NCBI GenBank assembly: GCA_963776225.1
Contig: CAVZLL010000001.1
Coordinates: forward strand, 877,106-941,105
Direction of reading: 5' to 3'
Source: Bog-756 sp963776225
Lineage (GTDB): Bacteria; Actinomycetota; Acidimicrobiia; Acidimicrobiales; RAAP-2
DNA: 64,000 bases
Below the pieces are notes generated by a model, which saw only the letters and a list, made by a program, of their open reading frames with translations, was not told the origin of the DNA and ran no database searches. The translations under genes and the position numbers were made by a program. Below are positions 44,428 through 51,662 of the stretch, one piece after another. Each line of letters opens with the position of its first letter. Positions within the stretch are counted from its first letter, which is position 1.

Positions 44428-45354
44428 TTACGACGGGGTGCTGGCTTCCTCGTCCACCGACCCGGAACGTCCTGCCTCGCCGAAGTGCACGACGGTAACC
44501 ACCTTGTTCGCTCGGAATGGGTACGGTTCTGGGTAGTCGACGACCCGGACCCGACCGGAAGGCCGGTAGCGATCATGGTCGATGACGTCACGGGGAACGT
44601 AGGGGTCGCGGCCCATGCTCCGAAAGAGCCGAGTCGTCGGCTCCCAGATCGTTGCCTGTTCGTGCCAGCGGAGAAGATCGAGCTTGCGCAGCAGGATCAT
44701 CAGCGTCACAAGGGTACCCGCCATCACCCCTGCAACCACCGAGCCCAGTGGCGTACCGCCCGGCAGCACCGCCAGCAGGCCCAGGAGCACGACGAGGAGC
44801 AAGAGGAGTCCCGTCCATTCCAGCGATGACATCGCCTGCCCCGTCGCCGCCTCGATCGAGGCCCGGTCGTTGTCGATGGCAAAGCAGCGTGCAACCAGCT
44901 CCCTGTAGACGGCGTCCTGTTCGGGGTTGGTTGGGCGCAACGCGAGAATGGCCTGGATGAGGACGCGAAACGACGACGAGGCCCGGTGGTAGTCCACGAG
45001 CCGGTAATCGATCTGGTCGGTCAGATGCCGGTCGATCAGCTCGCGGATCTTGTCTCGCTCGGTGACGTCGAACACCGCCACCGCGTCGTGGATGGTAAGC
45101 AGCGTGGCGTCGCCACTGGCCACGAAGTCCTGGACCAGAATCAGCCGCTCGCGGGTGCGGACGATGGTGAAGGCCAGGAGGACGCCGAACATGAAGGCGG
45201 CCATGCTGGCCAGCGCGACGTCCACCCGTATGTCGCCTCGCCTCGAGCCGACGACCAGGGAGACGGCGGCGACGACTGCCCCTGCTCCGACTGCCGGCCA
45301 GAGGACGACCTCACCACGGGCTACGTCCAGCCACGAGGCACGGAGATGCTTCAC
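44428..45354 (-). CDS. DUF4239-like membrane protein
   Basis: A 308-residue protein with two hydrophobic helices near the N-terminus (VVLWPAVGAGAVVAAVSLVVG; ALASMAAFMFGVLLAFTIV), a central soluble segment of about 110 residues and two helices at about 185-240 (LEWTGLLLLLVVLLGLLAVLP; VAGVMAGTLVTLMILL). This arrangement resembles bestrophin-like DUF4239 proteins. A C-terminal cytoplasmic tail of about 65 residues follows, rich in Arg, Asp and Pro. The function is unknown. It appears to be a single-gene unit with nothing recognisable downstream. Confidence 0.68.
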   Translation of the reverse strand: MKHLRASWLDVARGEVVLWPAVGAGAVVAAVSLVVGSRRGDIRVDVALASMAAFMFGVLLAFTIVRTRERLILVQDFVASGDATLLTIHDAVAVFDVTERDKIRELIDRHLTDQIDYRLVDYHRASSSFRVLIQAILALRPTNPEQDAVYRELVARCFAIDNDRASIEAATGQAMSSLEWTGLLLLLVVLLGLLAVLPGGTPLGSVVAGVMAGTLVTLMILLRKLDLLRWHEQATIWEPTTRLFRSMGRDPYVPRDVIDHDRYRPSGRVRVVDYPEPYPFRANKVVTVVHFGEAGRSGSVDEEASTPS

Positions 45355-45910
45355 GACCTGAGCGCGAGTTGAGAATTGCTGCCGGCGTAGGAGCCCATGA
45401 CGGCAGTCTGCCCGAACCCGGTGAAGGCCCGCCAGAGTGCGACTGGACGTGCCGATCCCGAAAGGGACCAGGGTTCGGCGTTCGCACTTACGGGCGCGGC
45501 TTCGGTGTGCGGGGCAAAGCGCGATCGGTGCTCCTACTTCGGTCTTGCGGATCGAATGGAACTGGGCACCCCGTGGCTGGTGCCGTCCAGGAATACCGAG
45601 GTGACGAGAGCAGCGGCCTTCTCGACACCGGCGAGGGGCTGAGCGGCCATGAGTGCCGCGCCTCGAGCTTCAAACAAGAGGACCAGCTGGTCGGATGCCA
45701 GCTGAGACGATGGCTCGCCGCTGAAGACCGTAGACGCACTAGAAAGTTCCTGAAACAGGATCTGTGGACAAGGGTTGCAATTCCCACACCAAGCACCGAG
45801 GGCACGGAGCCAGACGGTCTCCGGCGGATGACACAGCACCCACCCGAGGGGCAGGATGAGACGCAGCGGGGGGCGCGGCCGGGGAGGAGGGGTGTCCAGG
45901 CTCGACGTCT
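45355..45910. other. gene-poor stretch
   Basis: More than 550 bases with open frames on both strands but no recognisable product. A minus-strand frame (about 45534-45800) is Ala/Leu/Ser-rich and matches nothing I know. Base composition is slightly lower in GC than the neighbours, as in the rest of this accessory region. Taken with the LuxR remnant next to it, the stretch is likely gene debris. Confidence 0.4.
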
Positions 45911-46063
45911 TCAGCTTCGAGGTTCCCGAGGAGTGGGAGCGGGCTCGGGCCGGTCTAGGGCCGAGGGCAGTTGGTTTCGCCGTGTTATGCCCAGTTTGTC
46001 GAACGTTCGGGCCAGGTGTCCTTCGACGGTTCGAACAGATACGGACAGCACATCTCTCTCGAT
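45911..46063 (-). pseudogene. remnant of a LuxR-family regulator (HTH end only)
   Basis: The minus-strand frame ending at 45911 contains SVRTVEGHLARTFDKLGITR, the recognition part of a LuxR-type helix-turn-helix, followed by a normal-looking tail. Immediately before it the expected first helices (the usual GLSNRxIAExL segment) are missing: the sequence jumps from SIERDVL straight to SVSVRTVEG. No upstream regulator domain is present. This is therefore a fragment with an internal deletion, not a functional gene. Confidence 0.65.
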
Positions 46064-46088
46064 CGAGGTGTGATCCATTACGCAGCTT

Positions 46089-46143
46089 CGCCATCCGAGA
46101 TCCTCTCGGATGGCGATATCTGGCGGCTGCACCTCGGTGCAGC
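46089..46143. repeat. two adjacent perfect hairpins
   Basis: The first hairpin has 12-bp arms, CGCCATCCGAGA (46089-46100) and TCTCGGATGGCG (46104-46115), with a 3-base loop. Ten bases later a second has 7-bp arms, GCTGCAC (46126-46132) and GTGCAGC (46137-46143), with a CTCG tetraloop. They lie 60 bases before the flavin-oxidase-like gene. They could be a terminator, an mRNA leader structure or an operator. Confidence 0.7.
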
Positions 46144-46206
46144 AACTTGACGGCGGAGTCGGCCGCGGACATCCCTTGAGCATTCGATCAGACTGAGGAG
46201 AAGATG

Positions 46207-46821
46207 ATGAACGCACACCAAGAGGAGACGAGCCCACAACAGGGCCAATCATCGGTACGGCTGCTCCCGCTCTCGAAGAGTCCATTCCCCGCTCCGACAG
46301 ATCGGGACATGTTGCCGTCCGAACGACGCCTGTTCGTGAATACCCACCGGACCTGCGTCTTCGGGTACGGCCGTCAGTCGGATGGGCCCGCAATGTCCGT
46401 CGTCTACTACATCCCATCGGAGAGCGGGGATCTGTATGTATCCACGATGGCCGATCGGGCCAAGGCCAAGGCCGTGGCGAGGAGCGGAAAGATCAGCCTG
46501 TGCATTCTGGATGAGACGTGGCCCTTCGCCTATCTGCAGGTGTACTGCGACGCCGTACTCGATGACGACGGCGAGGCCCTGGTGGACGTCATGATGGCGG
46601 TGGCCGAGCGCATGTCGGGTGAGGCGTTGGGTCCGGAACTGCGCCCGTTGGTGAAGACCATGGGGGAGGAGGAGGGGCGGGTCCTGGTGCGCTGCCGGCC
46701 CTACTCGACATTCGTGACACCGCCGCGACACCTGCACCGCAATGATCAAGAAGAGCGGCTGACCCATTGGGTTTCGGCGTCGATGCCCTGGGACGCACCA
46801 GACATCCCGGCTTCGGCATGA
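46207..46821 (+). CDS. PNPOx-like flavin/F420-binding oxidoreductase
   Basis: A 204-residue protein of the pyridoxamine-phosphate-oxidase-like split-barrel fold. The second of two adjacent ATG codons has GAGGAG at a better distance (seven bases). The barrel core is visible in RLFVNTHRTCVFGYGRQSDGP, SVVYYIPSESGDLYVSTMADRAKAKAVARSG and KISLCILDETWPFAYLQVYCDA, the usual strands that bind FMN or F420. Members reduce or protect against small organic compounds or bind haem; the activity cannot be given. It follows the double hairpin and stands alone, convergent with the MarR gene. Confidence 0.78.
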   Translation: MNAHQEETSPQQGQSSVRLLPLSKSPFPAPTDRDMLPSERRLFVNTHRTCVFGYGRQSDGPAMSVVYYIPSESGDLYVSTMADRAKAKAVARSGKISLCILDETWPFAYLQVYCDAVLDDDGEALVDVMMAVAERMSGEALGPELRPLVKTMGEEEGRVLVRCRPYSTFVTPPRHLHRNDQEERLTHWVSASMPWDAPDIPASA

Positions 46822-47000
46822 CCCTTCCAATTCGCCACCCAATCGGAGTCGGGCCGTTCCGACAACACCGTGGAGGTTATGAACGATGTTCGAACCCGTC
46901 TTGGTCAGCTGAGCTGGGCAAATGCGGTGCGGAAAGCCGAGCTGGTTCCAACACCGTGCGACAAATGCTCGTCGCACGGACGCCCTCCAAATTGACGGGA

Positions 47001-47513
47001 CTACGTTTGTACCCCTCCCATAGCCGCCTCGCTCCCAGCGTGAGGGATAGCCAGTGGGCTTGCCAATTGGTCGTTCAGCAGCTCGAGGGAGCTGCACAGC
47101 TGGGCGAAGCGCCGCGGCCCCAGAATCTCTGAAATCCGCATCTGGGCGGCCCCCGCCGCGGTGTAGATCGTCCGCTCGAGCCGCCGTCCCTTGGAGGTGA
47201 GTCGGATCACGCGGGCCCTCCCGTCGGCCGAATCGGGCACACGCAACAGGTACCCGTGTTGTTCCAGGTGCCCGAGGAGGTCGTTGATTGACTGCTTCGT
47301 GATCCCCACCCGGTCCGCTAGCTGGCTTGGACGTAGTCCGTCGAGGCCCGGATAACGCCAGAGCCCGACGTGCGCGGCGCTCAGATCCTCAAATCCCGCT
47401 GCAACGACGCCCTCATACAGCTGATCACGGACCCACAGCCAAACGACACGGAACAGGGCGCCGATGTATGGGCTTCGCTGGTCGCTGGGGTGGTCGAAGG
47501 AATCGCTTGACAT
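47001..47513 (-). CDS. MarR-family transcriptional repressor
   Basis: A 170-residue winged-helix protein. The core GLRPSQLADRVGITKQSINDLLGHLEQHGYLLRVPDSADGRARVIRLT (about residues 58-106) has the MarR recognition helix and the DGRAR beta wing. It likely binds a phenolic or other small ligand. Its start codon lies inside the left arm of an inverted repeat that also overlaps the promoter of the divergent cupin gene, so it should repress both. The C-terminal tail after residue 150 is longer than usual. Confidence 0.88.
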   Translation of the reverse strand: MSSDSFDHPSDQRSPYIGALFRVVWLWVRDQLYEGVVAAGFEDLSAAHVGLWRYPGLDGLRPSQLADRVGITKQSINDLLGHLEQHGYLLRVPDSADGRARVIRLTSKGRRLERTIYTAAGAAQMRISEILGPRRFAQLCSSLELLNDQLASPLAIPHAGSEAAMGGVQT

Positions 47514-47559
47514 CGTAGTAAGGCTACCATACGATGCTAGTCGTAAGGACTCCGTACTA
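47507..47559 (+). promoter_or_regulatory. cupin-gene promoter with MarR operator
   Basis: TTGACA (47507-47512), 17 bases and TACGAT (47530-47535) give a near-ideal promoter. A perfect 7-bp inverted repeat, CATCGTA (47511-47517) and TACGATG (47530-47536), spans the spacer and the -10, and a weaker pair TAGT/ACTA (47538-47559) follows. Binding of the divergent MarR protein here would block both genes. Confidence 0.72.
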
Positions 47560-47596
47560 ATGATCGAGAGAAGGATCCTTCTAGGAGGTGGTCGAA

Positions 47597-48106
47597 ATGA
47601 CGACAGCGATTGTTGATTCCCCCGAGAACGACGAAGCGCAGGCGTGGTGGTTCCTCGACACCTTGGTCATTGAACACCGCTGCGCACCCGAAATGGACAC
47701 CGTCGTGCTCGAGATGACCTTGCCAGTCGGCTCGGCGCCCCCGCTGCACGTCCACGACGACCTTGACGACACCTGGTACATCCTCGAGGGCCAGATGGTC
47801 GTGCGCTGTGGTGACGAGGAGCTGGTCGTCGGCGCCGGGCACTGGGTCTCCATGCCCCACGGGGTGCCTCATACGTTCCTTGTGGTTGGTGAGCGCGAGG
47901 CACGGATCCTTCTCGTGCACGACAACGCCAGCTTCCGGGATCTCATCCGCGATCTCGGCACTCCAGCTACGGCGCCTGTTGTGCCGAGCAACCCAACGTT
48001 TCCGCCCATGGAAGAACTGGCGCGTATCGCCGCCTCGCACGACCTCAGGCCGATCGGGGCCCCGATGAGAACCGAAGATGGCGACAGCATCCTGGCCGCC
48101 AGCTGA
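47597..48106 (+). CDS. cupin-domain protein
   Basis: A 169-residue protein with AGGAGG eight bases before the ATG. The cupin metal motifs are clear: PPLHVHDDLDDTWYILEG (motif 1, with two His and a Glu) and MPHGVPHTFLV (motif 2). A C-terminal helical tail of about 50 residues follows. Single-domain cupins of this sort include dioxygenases and isomerases, and many bind Mn, Fe or Zn; the reaction is unknown. It is the only intact gene under the MarR-type promoter; the adjoining glyoxalase-like gene is broken. Confidence 0.82.
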   Translation: MTTAIVDSPENDEAQAWWFLDTLVIEHRCAPEMDTVVLEMTLPVGSAPPLHVHDDLDDTWYILEGQMVVRCGDEELVVGAGHWVSMPHGVPHTFLVVGEREARILLVHDNASFRDLIRDLGTPATAPVVPSNPTFPPMEELARIAASHDLRPIGAPMRTEDGDSILAAS

Positions 48107-48137
48107 GCGAGCCCCGTCCATCCAAGGGGACGAACCT

Positions 48138-48333
48138 ATGCAAGCCCTGGGGCATGTCGTGCTCAAGGTGCGTGACCTGCAACGGTCAGAGAGCTTCTAC
48201 CAGGGAGTGCTGGGCATGACGCTCGTCTCGCGGATCTCCGAGCCACGGATGGCTTTCTTTATCGTTAGATCCAGACGGGAATGAGATCGAGCTGTACATC
48301 GGCAGCTCGGACACTTGGCCAGGGTGCCCCTGA
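48138..48333 (+). pseudogene. internally deleted glyoxalase/VOC-family gene
   Basis: The N-terminal half, MQALGHVVLKVRDLQRSESF (from 48138), is a normal start of a VOC-fold dioxygenase/glyoxalase. After about 42 residues the frame shifts, and a C-terminal signature LDPDGNEIELYIGSS appears in another frame at about 48265-48310, running to a TGA at 48331-48333. The middle of the domain is missing. The gene has lost its core, probably by a deletion, but both ends remain. It sits 31 bases after the cupin gene and about 110 bases before repeat element 1. Confidence 0.72.
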
Positions 48334-48442
48334 CATGCCTCGTTCGGTAGGGGACACTTGAACGATCGCCATCGCAAATTGCACCTATCCCAGGGCTCAT
48401 GAGCCGTTCAGGATCAGGTCAGCCTCGGCGTCGGCGCTCATT

Positions 48443-48549
48443 TCCGGGGTTCGAACAGCGTCCTTTGCCTTGGGAAGCGACCGGAAGCTAACAAGGCACG
48501 GCTCGCCGCAAGGTCGGCTCCGGAAGTGATGGGACCATGTTCGAACCCC
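48443..48549 (+). repeat. inverted-repeat-ended element, copy 1
   Basis: A 107-bp segment bounded by perfect 12-bp terminal inverted repeats GGGGTTCGAACA (48446-48457) and TGTTCGAACCCC (48538-48549). It contains an inner inverted pair TGCCTTG/CAAGGCA. Both of its ends continue into sequence shared with copy 2 at 54.2 kb: TTTGCCT just inside the left end and GTGATGGGAC just inside the right end. No open frame is present. It resembles a MITE or a small recombination element. Confidence 0.65.
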
Positions 48550-48586
48550 TGCAGAAGCGCCACGCGTCGACTAATCGCACTGGTGG

Positions 48587-49180
48587 TCAGTCGCCTGCCC
48601 AGCATCCCAAAATCGTGTCACTCACAGTGACAGCCACGTCCCCAGAGCTCGTGGGGGGCTGACCGAACTGAGGAGGAAGGCCGGCGGAATCGACCACCAG
48701 CACCTTCCAGTCCTTTCGTACGACAACTGAACCATTGGTGGTCTGGAACGCTCCCTGGCCCAGATGCTGAAGGGTCCGGGCCTTCCCCATCTGGATGGCC
48801 AGCGTCTGGAAATAGGAATAGGTCTGTGTCCAGCTGGAGAGTTCCTTCACCGAGACCACCATCGAACCCGTGGAATAGCCGTACGTGCAGGAATAGAGAT
48901 GATCGATCCAGGTCGGAGCGGAGACCGTCCCCATCTCTCCCAATGCTGCGGCGAACTTCTGTCGTGCCTCGTTTGTACAGACCATCTTTGAGATATTCGA
49001 AGGGTTCTTACTGGCCGGACGCGGTGCCGACGTCGTTGGGGTTGCGGTGGCGCCTGTGCTGCAGCCGGCTACGAGGAGCGCAGAGCAAATGGCCATGATC
49101 AGTGTTGGCCGGCAAGATCCACGGCGAAGGCAAGCACTCCAGGGAACGAAACGGAGGCTTGACGGCTTTCCTCCGGTCAA
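48587..49180 (-). CDS. secreted lipoprotein of the copper module
   Basis: A lipoprotein of about 197 residues if begun at the in-frame TTG 49180, giving a signal with RRGSCRPTLIMAICSALLVAGC; an ATG at 49096 would leave no positive N-region, and longer starts run into the BlaI gene. The mature part has two cysteines in MVCTNEARQKF and LYSCTYGYS (likely a disulfide) and a C-terminal Cys near the end. It resembles small actinobacterial lipoproteins of unknown function. It lies downstream of the BlaI/CopY gene on the same strand, and might be an external metal-binding part of the module. The start is uncertain. Confidence 0.62.
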   Translation of the reverse strand: MTGGKPSSLRFVPWSACLRRGSCRPTLIMAICSALLVAGCSTGATATPTTSAPRPASKNPSNISKMVCTNEARQKFAAALGEMGTVSAPTWIDHLYSCTYGYSTGSMVVSVKELSSWTQTYSYFQTLAIQMGKARTLQHLGQGAFQTTNGSVVVRKDWKVLVVDSAGLPPQFGQPPTSSGDVAVTVSDTILGCWAGD

Positions 49181-49199
49181 CTCGGGCGCTGCTGGGATC

Positions 49200-49646
49200 T
49201 CACCGTTCGGCCTTTCGTGTCCTGCGCTCGAGAGCATTGAGCGCCCGGCGAAGGACGGCTGCTTCCGAGGCCGACAGTGTTTCGGCAAATCGGAGAAGAG
49301 CAGCGTCGGTGTCGCGGTCCACGGCGAGCGCTTCATGCATCAGGACGGCGGTGTGGGCACCAGGGGTACCGACGCTGGTGAACAGGACGGTGCGTCCGTC
49401 CATCCGGCGGTGCACCAACCCCTTGTGCACCAGGCGATCGAGGACCGTAGCCACTGTCGTGTAGGCATACTGAGGGAGCACATCGGCCACGTCGCGCACC
49501 TTCATCTCGGTGTCGGACCTATTCCAGAGGATCTCCATCACTCGCCGCTCGAGGTCGCCGAGCCGGGCCACGCCACAGCTGCAGTCGTCGCAACCACAGG
49601 GATCGCAAGAGCACATCGGGTTATCGCAGGTCGTGGTCGCACTCAT
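49200..49646 (-). CDS. BlaI/MecI/CopY-family repressor with Cys-rich N-terminus
   Basis: A 148-residue winged-helix repressor. The core LGDLERRVMEILWNRSDTEMKVRDVADVLP ... YTTVATVLDRLVHKGLVHR is typical of the BlaI/CopY family. Ahead of it are 25 residues with seven cysteines (CDNPMCSCDPCGCDDCSC, Cys7 to Cys24), a metallothionein-like cluster not found in BlaI. CopY proteins carry a C-terminal CxCx4CxC copper site, so this N-terminal cluster may be an equivalent copper sensor. The neighbouring Cu P-type ATPase supports that. The ATG at 49646 is chosen over the GTG one codon before. Confidence 0.85.
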   Translation of the reverse strand: MSATTTCDNPMCSCDPCGCDDCSCGVARLGDLERRVMEILWNRSDTEMKVRDVADVLPQYAYTTVATVLDRLVHKGLVHRRMDGRTVLFTSVGTPGAHTAVLMHEALAVDRDTDAALLRFAETLSASEAAVLRRALNALERRTRKAER

Positions 49647-49686
49647 CACACACGACCCTCACTTCGGCGGTCGGCAGGTAGTTGTG

Positions 49687-50401
49687 TCACAGCATCAACA
49701 CCAACATGTAGCCCATGGTCACGCACATAGCGATATGACACACACCCTCGAGCCGGGGTGCGAGCCACTGGGTACTCGGTCTGCCCACGCCGTCATCCGC
49801 GGAATCGGAGTTCTCGGAAACGGTCGGCACTCCGCCGCCCACCGAAGCAAACGCGGGTGCTCTCTGGCCCTGAGCGGTACGAGACGCAGACCAGTGCCGC
49901 GATCCTGTCCAGCTCCCAGATCGCCGAGGCGAAGAGCGCAACGATGAAGGCCAGGGGCAGGAGGACGAAATTCGCCGTTCCACCGGTGGCCGCTCCCATG
50001 GCCATGCTCCCCCCGGAATTCACAGCAGCTGGTACGGCGGCCAGGTACATGTAGAGCATGGCCAGTGACATCACCAGGTGGATGAGTCGGCGGGAGAGTC
50101 GATGCACATGCTGGCCATGTGCGAGCCCGGTGCTCGGATCCCGGACGAACTGGTAGCAACGCCAGACGAACCATCCGGCGAGGACGGAGAACATGAGTTC
50201 CCACACGCCGACCGGGAGGGGATTCAGGTCGGAGACCAGCATGCCCGCCATGGCCGTCCCCATCAGGACGTGGGCGACGTCAACGTCCGGATGTGTCAAG
50301 CGCGACAGTCTGCGGGCCGCAACCAGCCGACCCGCGCTGTAGGCGGCCACAGCGATCATTACCGCTGCGAAAATGTCGTTCAACCAACCCGGATTGGTCA
50401 C
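49687..50401 (-). pseudogene. DUF5134-type membrane protein with a frameshift
   Basis: From a GTG at 50401, 202 residues form a multi-helix membrane protein of the DUF5134 type (HVLMGTAMAGMLVSDLNPLPVGVWELMFSVLAG ... LIHLVMSLAMLYMYLAAVP). Near the end the frame runs into a basic tail and stops at 49793. The expected last segment, a helix with HIAMCVTMGYMLVLML, is found in another frame ending at 49687. A single indel between about 49800 and 49880 would restore one protein of about 235 residues. The frameshift may be real or a sequencing error. It follows the next membrane gene by one base. Confidence 0.7.
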
Positions 50402-50402
50402 G

Positions 50403-51422
50403 TCATGCTCCTTCGGGACGAAGCGTCAGTTCAGTGGTGACCGCGTGATCGGAACGGGGGGACAGCCTCCAATAGGAGACAGCCAAGAGGATCAGGAGGG
50501 GGCCGGAGTTCACGTCGGTGGCCCCGTTGGTGAAGAGCGCTCCGAAGTTCTCACCCACCACCCAGAACGTCAGACCGATCACAGCAGCCAACGCCACCGT
50601 CGCATTGGCGAACGAATCCGGCAGATAGGTACCGACGGCCACCACCAGCAGCAAGATGGCCAGCACCAGCGTCACGGCCAGACCATGATGATCCACCAGG
50701 CTGGCCAGATGGTGGTCGATCCATGACACCCACCCTGGCTCGCCCGTGGCCTCGGTCGTGATCAGGTCGTGGAGACCTCGGGACGAACGGTTGGCACCGA
50801 GGACGGCAAAGTAGGAGAGGGAGCCCCAGAGCACCAGCCAGAGCCCCTTGGCGACGGGGGCGCCGACCGCCCGTGCTGCGATGAAGGGAGCCTTCTGGCC
50901 GGGCCGATCGCTCGGCCACAGCAGCACGGCCAACACTGCGTAGAGCATGACCGCTCCGGGGGCCCCGTTGACGGGATTGGCCGTCCCGTTGAAGACGCCC
51001 CCAAGCCCCTCACCGACCCACCACACGCCGACCGCCCAGGCAATGGAGACGGCCAGGCCGATCCTGACCGTTGGCCGCCACGCGATGGCGGCAGCGATCG
51101 CGGTCTGTGCCACAGCGAAACAGGCGTCGGTGAGCACGGCGTGATGGCCGATCGTCGACCCCGACCAGGAGATCGGACGAGCGATGATCGAGGGGTTGCC
51201 TTGTGACATGCCCGAGATCATCTGGAGGCCGAAGCTCTTGGTGAAGAAGAACGATTGCAGCTGCAGGATGCCGTCGATGAGCCAGATGGTGGCCAAGACC
51301 AGCTGCAGCGTTCTCCGACCATCCGGTCTGGTCCATTCGTGAAGCCCGGCTGTCTCGATGACAGACCTGGGTGAGACTGCCAGGGCTTCCGACCCTCCGC
51401 TCAATGTCGTCTCGCTCGTCAC
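50403..51422 (-). CDS. multi-pass membrane protein of the copper module
   Basis: A 339-residue protein with about seven to eight hydrophobic segments, starting after a 40-residue hydrophilic lead (to LQLVLATIWLIDGILQLQSFFF). Loops contain several histidines and methionines (IGHHAVL, WIDHHLASLVDHHGLAV) that might bind metal. Similar proteins in actinobacteria occur next to DUF5134 genes. The function is unknown. It is separated by one base from the DUF5134 gene and likely co-transcribed with it and the BlaI/CopY gene. An inverted repeat at 51500-51514 lies about 80 bases upstream. Confidence 0.72.
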   Translation of the reverse strand: MTSETTLSGGSEALAVSPRSVIETAGLHEWTRPDGRRTLQLVLATIWLIDGILQLQSFFFTKSFGLQMISGMSQGNPSIIARPISWSGSTIGHHAVLTDACFAVAQTAIAAAIAWRPTVRIGLAVSIAWAVGVWWVGEGLGGVFNGTANPVNGAPGAVMLYAVLAVLLWPSDRPGQKAPFIAARAVGAPVAKGLWLVLWGSLSYFAVLGANRSSRGLHDLITTEATGEPGWVSWIDHHLASLVDHHGLAVTLVLAILLLVVAVGTYLPDSFANATVALAAVIGLTFWVVGENFGALFTNGATDVNSGPLLILLAVSYWRLSPRSDHAVTTELTLRPEGA

Positions 51423-51499
51423 CCAGATCTCCCTTTTGCCGCTCCCACGCGCCTAGAGATGGAGCACGCCACTGTTGAATCCAGCGATCCCGCCTTCCA

Positions 51500-51514
51500 A
51501 CTACCTCCCGTAGT
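51500..51514 (-). promoter_or_regulatory. candidate BlaI/CopY operator
   Basis: ACTAC (51500-51504), five bases, and GTAGT (51510-51514) form a perfect inverted repeat like the TACTAC-spacer-GTAGT arrangement of BlaI-type operators. It lies just downstream of a CATACT -10-like hexamer on the minus strand, in front of the leftward membrane-protein genes. A related AGGTAGTTG half-site occurs near 49675, in front of the repressor gene. Confidence 0.45.
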
Positions 51515-51662
51515 AGAGGAGTATGCCGAATCAATCCGCGCCGGTCAAGCGCCATCGCCCTGCCGATTTGGACAGGACCTGAACGTGGTTAGGACCGGGC
51601 CTGGAGCCCGGAATCTGGTTGGCAACGAGCGGGGTGGGCGAATGGGACAGACGACGTCAGCG

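Noticed and set aside
46028..46897. GGTTCGAACA at 46028 and TGTTCGAACCC at 46887 as a third element pair around the PNPOx-like gene
   Set aside because: The left copy is shorter and lies in codons of the LuxR helix-turn-helix remnant, and the right copy lacks the GTGATGGGAC extension. The pairing may be chance.
48446..48549. GGTTCGAAC-type sequences resembling tRNA T-arms
   Set aside because: The flanking bases do not form the required 5-bp T-stem and no acceptor, D or anticodon arms are visible. The motif is palindromic and acts as element ends instead.
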